Notes: generated from the sequence alone by a model not told the origin. 64,000 nucleotides of DNA from Thiodiazotropha sp040506705 (GCA_040506705.1 JBEVWG010000021.1:62001-126000), one strand, 5' to 3'; shown: positions 18,813 through 27,818, numbered from the stretch's first letter. Numbers and translations are program-made.

Positions 18813-19841
18813 TTAACCACGGAATACACGGATTACACGGAAAGTGAACAAACAATCCTTCCGTGTCGTTCCGTGTTATCCGTGGTTGAAGAGATATTTT
18901 GAATATCTATATATATGCTTTAACCACGGAATGCACGGATTACATGGAAATGAACAAACAACCTTCCGTGTCGTTCCGTGTTATCCGTGGTTGAAGAGGA
19001 TTTTTGAATGTCTATATTTATGCTTTAACCACGGAATACACGGACTACACGGAAAGTGAACAAACAATCCTTCCGTGTTGCTCTGTGTCATCCGTGGTTG
19101 AAGAGGATTTTTGAATGTCTATATTTATGCTTTAACCACGGAATACACGGACTACACGGAAAGTGAACAAACAATCCTTCCGTGTTGCTCTGTGTCATCC
19201 GTGGTTGAAGAGGATTTTTGAATGTCTATATTTATGCTTTAACCACGGAATACACGGATTACACGGAAAGTGAACAAACAATCCTTCCGTGTTGCTCTGT
19301 GTCATCCGTGGTTGAAGAGGGTTTTTGAATGTCTATATTTATGCTTTAACCACGGAATACACGGATTACACGGAAAATGAACAAACAATCCTTCCGTGTT
19401 GCTCTGTGTCATCCGTGGTTGAAGAGATTTTTGAAAATCTATATATATGCTTTAACCACGGAATACACGGATTACACGGAAAATGAACAAACAATCCTTC
19501 CGTGTTGCTCTGTGTCATCCGTGGTTGAAGAGGGTTTTGAATGCCTATATTTATGCTTTAACCACGGAATACACTGAATGCACGGAAAATGAACAAACAA
19601 TCCTTCCGTGTTGCTCTGTGTCATCCGTGGTTGAAGAGGGTTTTTGAATATCTATATATATGCTTTAACCACGGAATACACGGATTACATGGAAATGAAC
19701 AAACAACCTTCCGTGTCGTTCCGTGTCATCCGTGGTTGAAGAGATTTTTGAAAATCTATATATATGCTTTAACCACGGAATACACGGATTACACGGAAAA
19801 TGAACAAACAATCCTTCCGTGTCGCTCTATGTTGTCCATTT
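18813..19841. repeat. Ten-copy tandem array of a 104-107 bp palindromic unit
   Basis: Ten units start with TTAACCACGGA at 18813, 18920, 19025, 19132, 19239, 19346, 19452, 19558, 19665 and 19769. Each unit is itself an imperfect inverted repeat: AACCACGGAATACACGGATT on the left pairs with a TTCCGTGT...TCCGTGGTT segment on the right, around an AT-rich centre. A spacer reading GAAGAGG-TTTTTGAA-TGTCTATATTTATGCT joins units. The copies differ by scattered substitutions. Translation gives open frames only because the unit lacks stops in some frames. One further, diverged copy lies alone at 62031. Confidence 0.93.
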
Positions 19842-19924
19842 AATAAGTATTGTGGCTATCGATATTTATTATATTTAACAAGGTGTATTATTTTTCTCAG
19901 ACTACCGTCAATACAGAAACTCAT

Positions 19925-20203
19925 ATGAATCGAACAGATATTAAGAGATTTCGTGATATCCCAAATATCGGTGTAGCAATTGAAAAAGATCTGTTTGCCA
20001 TTGGGATGGAAGAGCCCTGTGAGCTAATTGGGCAAGATCCCTACAAAATGTACAGTGACCTGTGCAGCGTGACTCAAAAGCATCATGATCCCTGCGTTAT
20101 CGATGTTTTTATCTCTGCAGTAAGATTTATGCAGGGTGAGGCACCAAGAAAGTGGTGGGAGTTCTCTAATGAACGCAAACGTCACTTACTATCCATAACA
20201 TAA
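19925..20203 (+). CDS. Helix-hairpin-helix protein of the Cdd1 (pathogenicity locus) type
   Basis: This 92-residue protein has the segment RFRDIPNIGVAIEKDLFAIGMEEPCELIGQDPYKMYSDL, a helix-hairpin-helix fold like that of TfoX C-terminal and Cdd1 proteins. The usual ending CVIDVFISAVRFMQGEAPRKWWEF follows. The family is widespread and its role is not established; HhH domains often bind DNA. I start at the ATG giving MNRTDIKRF, because the frame upstream runs into repeat-derived sequence. It sits directly after the tandem array and before an arm of repeat family A. Confidence 0.75.
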   Translation: MNRTDIKRFRDIPNIGVAIEKDLFAIGMEEPCELIGQDPYKMYSDLCSVTQKHHDPCVIDVFISAVRFMQGEAPRKWWEFSNERKRHLLSIT

Positions 20204-20218
20204 CTACCAGGATGCTCA

Positions 20219-20243
20219 GGGCTACAAGTGTGGCTCAGATCAA
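20219..20243. repeat. Single arm of inverted-repeat family A
   Basis: GGGCTACAAGTGTGGCTCAG repeats the left arm at 17632 with one change, and continues GATCAAG, which is the inverted form of the interior beside the right arm there. No inverted partner is found nearby, so this is a half element. Confidence 0.65.
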
Positions 20244-20388
20244 GATGCGGCCAGCAGCCAATGGTCCGCTGTAAATCGCCATGATTATTGACAGGAATGA
20301 ATATTCATTCTAGTCTTTGCATCCTATTAAAAGCGGCGACCCAGCATTGATCACCGCTTGAATAAACCAGATGTGAGGTTAAACGTTG

Positions 20389-20901
20389 ATGTCTAATTTG
20401 ATAGGTAGGTATGGGTTATCGATTTGGCTTTTTGGTCTTCTGCTGCTGGGAGTCAGTGCAACTCAGGCAGCAGAGAAGATCGATGATTCTGCCGCTCTGA
20501 ATGGCGTAAAAGCGACCAAGAGTGTGTTTCTTATCGATTTCACTAATCCCCGTAAGACCGCTTTCTATCTTGATATCATCCGCGGAACCCATGAAGGCCT
20601 GGTAAAGCAGGGAGTTACTCCCGATATGGTACTGGTCTTTATTGGTGAAACTGTGCGCTATCTAAGCACTGAGCCCGATGATGAATTGGAATTGGAGTTT
20701 GGTGATGAATTGAATGCCATCTCAGCGACAGCGAAAATCCTTAAACAGAAGGGTGTTCGCATGGAGGTCTGCGCGATCGCCAATCGTGTGTTTAAAGTGG
20801 AGAACAACACTGTATTGCCTGAAATGGATGTGGTGGGTGACGGTTTCATCTCCCTGATCGGTTGGCAGACCCAGGGGCATAAGCTGGTACCCATTTTTTA
20901 G
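20389..20901 (+). CDS. Periplasmic DsrE-family protein
   Basis: This 170-residue protein begins with a signal peptide (LSIWLFGLLLLGVSATQA, cleavage near AEK). The mature part has the DsrE/TusD-like fold: VFLIDFTNPRKTAFYLDIIRG, then VLVFIGETVRYL, then a single Cys in GVRMEVCAIANRVF, and finally VGDGFISLIGWQTQGHKLVPIF. DsrE-like proteins carry sulfane sulfur on a conserved Cys. Periplasmic forms are common in sulfur oxidisers, but their partners are mostly unknown. The ATG one codon after an in-frame TTG is used. It stands alone, divergent in content from the flagellar genes on both sides. Confidence 0.8.
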   Translation: MSNLIGRYGLSIWLFGLLLLGVSATQAAEKIDDSAALNGVKATKSVFLIDFTNPRKTAFYLDIIRGTHEGLVKQGVTPDMVLVFIGETVRYLSTEPDDELELEFGDELNAISATAKILKQKGVRMEVCAIANRVFKVENNTVLPEMDVVGDGFISLIGWQTQGHKLVPIF

Positions 20902-20936
20902 TTAGCTTTATACGTTACACCACACTCGGGCCGATA

Positions 20937-20956
20937 CGATTCGTGTTAACAGGCCC
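20937..20956. repeat. Single arm of inverted-repeat family B
   Basis: CGATTCGTGTTAACAGGCCC corresponds, with a 4-base gap, to the right arm of the 171-base element at 35785-35955 (ATTCGATTAGTGTTAACAGACCCT). No inverted partner is seen nearby. Confidence 0.6.
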
Positions 20957-21212
20957 TGATGAGATAACTCGCTGAATTGCTAAATGAATAGTTAGAGCAT
21001 ACCCTTCAACTGGCTTCATTCAGACCTTCTCAATCTCGTGCAGTGGATATGCTGCAAAAAATTCTGCTGCCGAATCCTTGGCGCAATCACTATTCAGAAG
21101 TCAAACCCCTGGCGTTGTGATGCTGCAGTTTGCCTGGAGTTGTCAATCCGTCTAATCACTAACTTATTGTAAACAAACAGTTAATAGATTCCTGTATATC
21201 CATTTTATTGGT

Positions 21213-21228
21213 TGGAATGGTTGTTGCA
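21213..21228 (+). promoter_or_regulatory. Probable sigma-54 promoter of flhF
   Basis: TGGAAT-GGTTG-TTGCA keeps the GG and GC at the required spacing and matches the -12 block fully and the -24 block partly. It lies 150 bases before the flhF start, on the correct strand. With flhF separated from flhA here, a local promoter is expected. Confidence 0.55.
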
Positions 21229-21377
21229 TAACTAGAGGTGGAGCCATATGGCAGGGATAAACAGGTGGGTAAAACTGGATTAACACTCAGTGCCCCGGAT
21301 TCAACTGACCAGATTATTAAATAGGCAGTTTAACAGGTGCAAGCTCTTATCAGGGTGATCGCCGGAGATTGCGGATT

Positions 21378-22667
21378 ATGAAAATAAGACGTTTTTTCGC
21401 TTCTGACATGCGACAGGCCTTGCGCCAGGTTAAAGAGGCATTGGGATCGGATGCGGTTATTCTCTCGAATAAGGGAGTAGAGGGAGGCATCGAGCTGGTA
21501 GCAGCGGTAGATTATGATGAGTCTGCCTTCAGCACTACCCAGCCGACCTCCATAGAATCAAACGAACCAGAGATTAAGGGTAAAAAGGCAACTACCCACT
21601 CTGTTGCTGCTTCAGCTTATAAAGACGTTGAGGGGGGTGTAAAAAATATCTCCCCTAAACGCAATGAGAGGCATCAGACCTTTGATACAGGCGAGGGCAG
21701 GGATAAACCTAAGGTGGAGTGGAGCCAGGATCCAGTGTTGCGCGAGATGCGGCAGGAGATGCAGGCACTGCGCCGGATGATGGAAAATGAGTTATCCGAA
21801 CTGACCTGGCGCGATATGGGCCATCGTCGTCCTCAAACACAAGAATTGATGCGGCAACTCATGGGACTTGGTTTGGATGCCGCCCATTGCCGTGAATTGG
21901 CCTATCGGGCAGAGGATGCTGAGACCCCTGAACTGGCCTGGAGACAGGCTTTGAATCATCTCGGTCGGGAATTTCTGGTTGAGCATGACGATCTGCTTAA
22001 TGCCGGAGGTATTCTGGCTCTGGTCGGTCCAACCGGCGTTGGAAAGACAACAACCATCGCCAAACTGGCGGCAAAGTTTTGTCTACGCCATGGTAATCGT
22101 CATCTGGCACTGATTTCAGCGGACAGCTATCGCATTGGTGCTCAGGAACAGTTACAGAACTATGGTCAAATTCTGGATGTGCCTGTTCGCAGCGTCACTT
22201 CCCCTGAGGAGTTGAGTAGTGCTCTGCATGCATTTGCAGAAAAACGCCTGGTATTGATCGACACAGCAGGAATGGGTCAACGGGATCTGAAATTGACAGA
22301 GCGTCTAGCGCTCTTGAATCAGGGTAATCATCCGGTGAAGGCCTTACTGACACTCTCAGCGACTACACAGCGTAGCGCTCTGACTCACGCGATTCGTTCA
22401 TTTGGTGCTATCTCACCTGTGGCTGCAATCCTGACAAAAATGGATGAAGCCGCCTCCCTCGGTGGTGTGTTTTCTGCGTTACTGGAAGCAAGGCTTCCCC
22501 TGGCGTTTACCACTGATGGCCAGCGGGTGCCTGAAGATATTCATGTTGCCCGATCCGAAGTACTAATAAGGCAGGCTGTTGAAATGACGCAACAGACAGA
22601 ACATCAACCCGATGAGGAGTATCTGGCTATGGCCTTCGGAGGAATGAGCGAACATGCAAATGTCTGA
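21378..22667 (+). CDS. flhF: Flagellar placement GTPase FlhF
   Basis: FlhF is an SRP-type GTPase that selects the cell pole for flagellum assembly. The 429-residue product starts with the family N-terminus MKIRRFFASDMRQALRQVKEALGSDAVILSNK. A low-complexity B domain of about 60 residues follows, then the N and G domains. These contain the P-loop GPTGVGKTTTIAKLA near residue 217, SADSYRIGAQEQLQNYG and DTAGMGQRD. I use the ATG with a GGAG ten bases upstream; an in-frame start three codons earlier gives a non-family extension. It overlaps flhG by 14 bases. Confidence 0.95.
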   Translation: MKIRRFFASDMRQALRQVKEALGSDAVILSNKGVEGGIELVAAVDYDESAFSTTQPTSIESNEPEIKGKKATTHSVAASAYKDVEGGVKNISPKRNERHQTFDTGEGRDKPKVEWSQDPVLREMRQEMQALRRMMENELSELTWRDMGHRRPQTQELMRQLMGLGLDAAHCRELAYRAEDAETPELAWRQALNHLGREFLVEHDDLLNAGGILALVGPTGVGKTTTIAKLAAKFCLRHGNRHLALISADSYRIGAQEQLQNYGQILDVPVRSVTSPEELSSALHAFAEKRLVLIDTAGMGQRDLKLTERLALLNQGNHPVKALLTLSATTQRSALTHAIRSFGAISPVAAILTKMDEAASLGGVFSALLEARLPLAFTTDGQRVPEDIHVARSEVLIRQAVEMTQQTEHQPDEEYLAMAFGGMSEHANV

Positions 22668-23532
22668 ACATATCGAAGACCAGGCAACCGGACTACGTAG
22701 GATGGTTAACCCAGAACCTGTTAGAGTAATTGCTGTTACTGGCGGCAAGGGGGGCGTGGGTAAAACCAATATTTCCGCCAACCTGGGGATTGCCCTCTCC
22801 GAAATGGGACGGCGGGTGATGCTGTTGGATGCGGATATGGGGTTGGCTAATCTGGACGTGGTACTTGGATTACATGCTAAACTAAACCTCTCCCATGTGA
22901 TGCGGGGTGAAGCTTCCCTTGAGGATATCATTGTCACCGGGCCAAAGGGTTTGCGGGTTGTACCGGGCGCCTCTGGTATTCAGCACATGGCGGAGATGTC
23001 ACCAGCAGAAAATGCAGGATTGATTCATGCATTTAGTGAGCTGGCCAATGATGTGGACATATTGCTGATCGATACTGCAGCAGGTATTTCTGATTTGGTA
23101 ATCAGCTTTAGCAGGGCGGCTCAGGAGCAGATTGTGGTTGTCTGTGACGAGCCAGCGTCAATTACAGATGCCTATGCCATAATTAAATTATTAAATCGAG
23201 AGCATGGTATCAGTCGTTTTCGTATACTGGCCAATATGGTCAAAACTGTTCAGGAAGGACGCGATCTGTACAACAAGATGTGTCGGGTTACTGATCAGTA
23301 TCTGGATGTTATGCTCAGCTACATGGGCAGTATTCCGTATGATGAGCAGCTCAGGAAAGCGGTGAAGAGTCAAAAACCAGTGGTTGAGGCCTTTCCGAGA
23401 TCGAGAGTAGCGCAGGCGTTCAAGAATTTAGCCAAGAAGGCCGATAACTGGCCTGTACCAACTGGAGTCAGTGGTGATCTGCAGTTTTTTGTCGAACGTC
23501 TGATCCAATTTTCAAGCCAATATGGGGAGTAA
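22654..23532 (+). CDS. flhG: Flagellar number regulator FlhG (FleN), MinD-type ATPase
   Basis: FlhG limits the number of polar flagella, partly by inhibiting the sigma-54 activator and partly by acting on FlhF. The 292-residue product has the deviant Walker A motif GGKGGVGKTN (about residues 30-39), switch I region DADMGLANLDVVLGL and Walker B-like ILLIDTAAGIS. The C-terminal region ends in a short amphipathic segment (LQFFVERLIQFSSQYGE) that may bind membrane as in MinD. It is translationally coupled to flhF and to fliA. Confidence 0.94.
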   Translation: MQMSEHIEDQATGLRRMVNPEPVRVIAVTGGKGGVGKTNISANLGIALSEMGRRVMLLDADMGLANLDVVLGLHAKLNLSHVMRGEASLEDIIVTGPKGLRVVPGASGIQHMAEMSPAENAGLIHAFSELANDVDILLIDTAAGISDLVISFSRAAQEQIVVVCDEPASITDAYAIIKLLNREHGISRFRILANMVKTVQEGRDLYNKMCRVTDQYLDVMLSYMGSIPYDEQLRKAVKSQKPVVEAFPRSRVAQAFKNLAKKADNWPVPTGVSGDLQFFVERLIQFSSQYGE

Positions 23533-24284
23533 TGACGGTGAACGGTTTAGCGACATACACCGCCGTGCAAAAGCAGCAGAGCTACAATGACTTGGTTAAC
23601 CAGCATGCAGGGCTGGTCAAAAGGATCGCCTATCATTTGATGAACCGATTGCCACCGAATGTGCAATCGGATGATCTGATCCAGGCAGGTATGCTGGGTT
23701 TGCTGGAAGCAAGCAAAAACTATGATCCCACGCAGGGCGCCAGTTTTGAGACCTATGCGGGTATCCGCATCAGGGGTGCCATGCTGGATGAGATCAGACG
23801 CAGCGATTGGACGCCACGTTCTGTGCATCGTAAGGCACGTATGGTGGCCGAGGCGATGCGAGAAATCGAAAACACCGAGGGTCGAGATGCTCGGGATATC
23901 GAGGTGGCGCAGGCGCTTGAGATGAGCCTGGAGGATTATCATCAGATCCTGCAGGACTCAACCGGATGCCGGATATTCAGTCTGGATGAATTGACAGCAG
24001 TCAGTGATGGCTTTCCGGCTTCCCGTGAAGGCCCGATGGACAGCCCCTTTGAGGGTTTGCAGAAGGATGCCTTCAAGAAGGCGCTGGCTGAGGCTATAGC
24101 CAGTTTACCTGAACGGGAGCGATTGGTGATCGCTATGTATTATGACGATGAAATGAATCTTCGGGAGATCGGGCATGTGTTGGGTGTCAGTGAATCTCGG
24201 GTCTGCCAGATACACAGTCAGGCAACCTTGCGATTGCGCTCTAGACTGACAGAATGGCTCTCACTAGTGCACGAAGAAGAGTAG
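23532..24284 (+). CDS. fliA: RNA polymerase sigma-28 factor FliA
   Basis: FliA drives the late flagellar genes (filament, motor, chemotaxis). The 250-residue product contains region 2 (NQHAGLVKRIAYHLMNRLPPNVQSDDLIQAGMLGLLEA, then FETYAGIRIRGAMLDEIRRSDW), region 3 (RKARMVAEAMREIENTEGR) and a region 4 helix-turn-helix (LREIGHVLGVSESRVCQIHSQATLRLRSRL). The start ATG overlaps the flhG stop by one base. A GTG two codons later is also possible. No anti-sigma factor FlgM gene is in the window. Confidence 0.96.
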   Translation: MTVNGLATYTAVQKQQSYNDLVNQHAGLVKRIAYHLMNRLPPNVQSDDLIQAGMLGLLEASKNYDPTQGASFETYAGIRIRGAMLDEIRRSDWTPRSVHRKARMVAEAMREIENTEGRDARDIEVAQALEMSLEDYHQILQDSTGCRIFSLDELTAVSDGFPASREGPMDSPFEGLQKDAFKKALAEAIASLPERERLVIAMYYDDEMNLREIGHVLGVSESRVCQIHSQATLRLRSRLTEWLSLVHEEE

Positions 24285-24349
24285 TAATTGGTTGGCCTGT
24301 AGATGCCGTGATTGGAGATGACCGGTAAAAATACAGGAGGGAGTAAGCA

Positions 24350-24733
24350 TTGGACAAAAATATGAAGATCCTCATTGTGGATGATTTCTCCACAATGCGG
24401 CGAATTATCAAAAACTTGCTGAGAGACTTGGGTTTCAACAATACCCAGGAGGCAGACGATGGCTTGACTGCATTGCCCATGTTGCAGAGCGGGAATTTCG
24501 ATTTTCTCGTCTCAGACTGGAATATGCCTGGCATGACGGGTATCGATCTACTGAAGGCTGTGCGAGCAGATGAGAAATTGGCTAGCCTGCCAGTTCTTCT
24601 AGTGACAGCTGAGTCTAAACGCGAGCAGATTATTGAGGCAGCCCAGGCAGGCGTCAACGGTTATGTTGTAAAGCCCTTTACCGCAACCACCCTGGAAGAG
24701 AAGATCGGTAAGATCTTTGAACGCGTGGGTTAA
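24350..24733 (+). CDS. cheY: Chemotaxis response regulator CheY
   Basis: CheY carries the phosphoryl group from CheA to FliM to reverse the motor. The 127-residue single receiver domain has acidic pocket residues D11 and D12, phospho-acceptor D56 (VSDWNMPGMTG), T86 and K108, all at the positions expected from E. coli CheY minus one. The start is a TTG, decided by an AGGAGG at 24335-24340. The ATG four codons later would trim the first strand's lead-in. cheZ follows after 26 bases. Confidence 0.96.
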   Translation: MDKNMKILIVDDFSTMRRIIKNLLRDLGFNNTQEADDGLTALPMLQSGNFDFLVSDWNMPGMTGIDLLKAVRADEKLASLPVLLVTAESKREQIIEAAQAGVNGYVVKPFTATTLEEKIGKIFERVG

Positions 24734-24759
24734 CCTTTTTTCTCCGGGAGTTTCTCACT

Positions 24760-25494
24760 ATGGGGCAACAACAGGATAACCAGCTGCGTTTAGATACAGC
24801 CAAAGCGTTGGTCAGCAGTTTGGAATCAGGCGATGAAGAGGAGTCTGAAAGGCTGATCGCAGCACTGACCACTCCTACAAATAATGATCAACTGTTTCTT
24901 GAAGTCGGTCGTTTGACACGCGAGCTGCATGATGCGATCAATGGGTTTCTACTCGATGCGCGCATCAACGATATGACCAGTTTTGAAATACCTGATGCCA
25001 AAGAACGGCTCAGTTATGTCATTACAATGACTGAGCAATCTGCGGATCGTACCCTGACAGCGGTTGAAAAGAGTATGCCGTTGGTTGAAGGCATTGAATC
25101 CCAATCCGCTGAATTATTGGAGCAGTGGGAGCGATTGCGTTCTCGTATGCTGAATAAGGATGACTTTAAGGATCTGAGTCTTTCTTTGTCTGAATATCTC
25201 GCCAAATCTAAAGAAGATGCCGCCAGTCTGCATAAAAACCTCTCTGACGTGCTAATGGCTCAGGACTTTCAGGATCTCACCGGCCAGATTATCCGTAAGG
25301 TGATCACACTGGTTCACGATGTTGAAGAGAAATTGGTAATGTTGGTCCGCATTACGGGCGATAAGTTTGACGAAGGGAGCGAAAAGAAGAGTAACGAAGA
25401 GTTGGCCGGTCCGGCGATTCCAGGTCTCGATCAAGGGGATCAAGTGACCAGTCAGGATGACGTGGATGATCTGCTCTCCAGCCTTGGATTTTAG
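24760..25494 (+). CDS. cheZ: CheY-phosphate phosphatase CheZ
   Basis: CheZ removes the phosphoryl group from CheY. The 244-residue product is largely helical and carries the catalytic signature MAQDFQDLTGQIIRKVI near residue 167, on the long hairpin that forms the dimer bundle. The C-terminal tail (DQVTSQDDVDDLLSSLGF) is the conserved CheY-binding peptide. The gene sits in the usual place between cheY and cheA. Confidence 0.95.
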   Translation: MGQQQDNQLRLDTAKALVSSLESGDEEESERLIAALTTPTNNDQLFLEVGRLTRELHDAINGFLLDARINDMTSFEIPDAKERLSYVITMTEQSADRTLTAVEKSMPLVEGIESQSAELLEQWERLRSRMLNKDDFKDLSLSLSEYLAKSKEDAASLHKNLSDVLMAQDFQDLTGQIIRKVITLVHDVEEKLVMLVRITGDKFDEGSEKKSNEELAGPAIPGLDQGDQVTSQDDVDDLLSSLGF

Positions 25495-25565
25495 TTATTC
25501 AGGTTTAGACCGATATATCAGTCAATAAGAATGGCAATATTCGGTAGTGTTACCGGGAGTGTTAG

Positions 25566-27818
25566 ATGAGCATCGATGTCAACGACGAAATCCTTCAGGA
25601 TTTTTTGGTCGAGGCAGGAGAAATTCTTGAGCTGCTTAGTGAGCAGTTGGTCGACCTTGAGCAGCAACCTGACGATTTTGATCTGCTCAACGCCGTTTTT
25701 CGTGGGTTCCATACCATCAAGGGTGGCGCAGGCTTTCTCACCATTGATCCATTGGTTGAGGTTTGTCACCGCGCAGAAGACGTATTTAATATCCTGCGCC
25801 AAGGTCAGCGCAGTGTAGGGCCGGATTTAATGGATTCGGTGCTTGAAGTGCTGGATGTCGTGAATGCGATGTTCAATGATGTGCGCCAGGGGGTCATGCC
25901 CGATCATGCCGAACCCAGTCTCATTCAACGCCTGAATACATTTGCTGTACCCGAAGGTGAGGAAGAGGAGCAGGAAGAGGTTGAGGAGGAAGCTGTCGAG
26001 GAGGTTGAAGAGCCGGCGCAGGCTGATTCCGAGGCTGAGACGGAAGATCTGAGTGAAAACGAATTCGAAGAGCTTCTTGATGCCATCCAGGAACCAGCTG
26101 AGACTACTGCCGCAAGTGACGATATCTCTGAGGATGAATTTGAATCCCTATTGGATGATCTCCACGGTAAGGGGAAGTTTACCGGTAAACCTAAAGCAGA
26201 TGAAAAGAGTCAGAAAGCTGATTCGGATGATATTTCAGAAGATGAGTTCGAGAATATCCTTGATCAGATCCATGGCAAGGGCAAATTCGATCCCAATAAA
26301 GTAGCAGACAGTGAGCCAGAGAAGAAAAAAGCGGCAGGAAATGCCAGCGATGATATCTCTGAGGATGAGTTTGAGAATATTCTCGACCAGATTCACGGCT
26401 CGGGTAAATTCGATCCGAAAAAGGTAAAGCAGGAGGCCCCTGCAGCACCAAAGGCAAAACCTGCAGCGAAAAAGAAAGCTGTGGCGAAGAAGAAAGTTGT
26501 TGCGGCTAAAAAAGCACCTGCTCCAAAAGCGGCGCCCAAGCCTGCTGCCAAGTCCGAGCCCAAAGCTGCTACAGAAAAGAAAGCGAAAGCTTCCGCAAAA
26601 CCTGCTGCAAAAGGGGCTAAGCCTCCACAGGCAAACAAACCACCAGCAGAGACATCTGTTCGGGTGGATACCCAGCGCCTCGACGATATTATGAATATGG
26701 TCGGTGAGCTTGTTCTGGTTCGTAATCGCCTGGCGACGCTGAAAGCGACTTTGAATGATGAACAAGTATCGAACGCAGTGGGTAATCTCGATGTGGTGAC
26801 CTCGGATCTGCAACTGGCAGTGATGAAAACCCGCATGCAGCCGATCAAAAAAGTTTTCGGTCGTTTTCCCCGTGTTGTGCGGGATCTGGCTCGTAGCCTT
26901 AAAAAAGAGATCGACCTGGAGATGCAGGGTGAAGATACCGATCTGGATAAGAACCTGGTCGAGGCGTTAGCCGATCCCCTGGTGCATCTGGTGAGAAATT
27001 CAGTCGACCATGGTATCGAACAGCCGGAAGAACGTGAGCAAAAAGGAAAGCCCAGACGGGGTACCGTGGTGCTGTCAGCTGCACAGGAAGGTGACCATAT
27101 TCTGCTCTCTATTGCCGATGATGGTAAGGGGATGGATCCTGACGTATTACGTGAGAAGGCTGTTGAAAAGGGCATGATGGATGCTGATGCAGCTGCCAGG
27201 TTGGATGATAGAGAGTGTTTTAACCTGATTTTTGCACCCGGTTTTTCCACCAAGACTGAGATTTCCGATGTTTCGGGACGCGGTGTTGGAATGGATGTAG
27301 TAAAGACTCGTATTGCCCAGATGAACGGTTCAGTTGAGATCGACTCGGAATGGGGACAAGGCAGTATCATTATCATCAAACTGCCATTGACCCTGGCAAT
27401 ATTGCCGACCCTGATGGTGTTGCTGAACGATCAACCTTTCGCTCTTCCTTTAGCCAGTGTTGTGGAGATCTTTAATCTCGATCTCAAGCGTACCCATGTT
27501 GTTGATGGGCAACTGACCATCATGGTAAGAGAGCGTGCGCTACCACTGTTCTATCTACGAAACTGGCTGAGACCCAAAAACCCACTGGACACTGAAGAGA
27601 AGGGCAATGGGCATGTGGTAATAGTGAATGTAGGTAATTTACAGGTTGGTTTGGTAGTCGATCATTTGATCGGGCAAGAGGAGGTTGTGATCAAGCCTTT
27701 AGGGGCTTTACTGCAAGGTCTTGAAGGTATGGCTGGCGCCACTATCACAGGCGATGGAAAAATCGCATTGATCATGGATGTACCTGGTCTGATGCGAAAA
27801 AATGTTAAGAAATTTTGA
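25566..27818 (+). CDS. cheA: Chemotaxis histidine kinase CheA with repeat-bearing linker
   Basis: CheA links receptors to CheY and CheB. The 750-residue protein begins with an Hpt domain (H49 in FHTIKGGAGFL). A long linker replaces the canonical P2 domain. It contains the acidic motif DDISEDEFENILDQIHGKGK in three clear copies and one weaker copy, then a Lys/Ala/Pro-rich stretch of about 80 residues. After it come the dimerisation domain (RVDTQRLDDIMNMVGELVLVRNRLATL), the ATPase (LVHLVRNSVDHGIEQPEER, IADDGKGMDP, GRGVGMDVVKTRI) and a CheW-like domain. Linker motifs of this kind in Vibrio-type CheA form the region that contacts ParC and ParP, both encoded downstream (inference for this protein). 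Confidence 0.95.
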   Translation: MSIDVNDEILQDFLVEAGEILELLSEQLVDLEQQPDDFDLLNAVFRGFHTIKGGAGFLTIDPLVEVCHRAEDVFNILRQGQRSVGPDLMDSVLEVLDVVNAMFNDVRQGVMPDHAEPSLIQRLNTFAVPEGEEEEQEEVEEEAVEEVEEPAQADSEAETEDLSENEFEELLDAIQEPAETTAASDDISEDEFESLLDDLHGKGKFTGKPKADEKSQKADSDDISEDEFENILDQIHGKGKFDPNKVADSEPEKKKAAGNASDDISEDEFENILDQIHGSGKFDPKKVKQEAPAAPKAKPAAKKKAVAKKKVVAAKKAPAPKAAPKPAAKSEPKAATEKKAKASAKPAAKGAKPPQANKPPAETSVRVDTQRLDDIMNMVGELVLVRNRLATLKATLNDEQVSNAVGNLDVVTSDLQLAVMKTRMQPIKKVFGRFPRVVRDLARSLKKEIDLEMQGEDTDLDKNLVEALADPLVHLVRNSVDHGIEQPEEREQKGKPRRGTVVLSAAQEGDHILLSIADDGKGMDPDVLREKAVEKGMMDADAAARLDDRECFNLIFAPGFSTKTEISDVSGRGVGMDVVKTRIAQMNGSVEIDSEWGQGSIIIIKLPLTLAILPTLMVLLNDQPFALPLASVVEIFNLDLKRTHVVDGQLTIMVRERALPLFYLRNWLRPKNPLDTEEKGNGHVVIVNVGNLQVGLVVDHLIGQEEVVIKPLGALLQGLEGMAGATITGDGKIALIMDVPGLMRKNVKKF

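Larger units (their letters stand above)
20902..21377. other. Intergenic region before flhF
   Basis: About 475 bases without a gene. It contains one arm of repeat family B (20937-20956) and, nearer flhF, a sigma-54-like promoter at 21213. The rest shows no recognisable RNA or reading frame. Confidence 0.5.

Noticed and set aside
18813..19841. CRISPR array
   Set aside because: Units are contiguous, about 106 bases, wholly repetitive and palindromic, with no unique spacers and no cas genes.
18844..19843. Several plus-strand frames with the peptide SFRV..CHPWLKR
   Set aside because: They are repeat-unit translations; the same peptide recurs with each unit and none has a consistent start.
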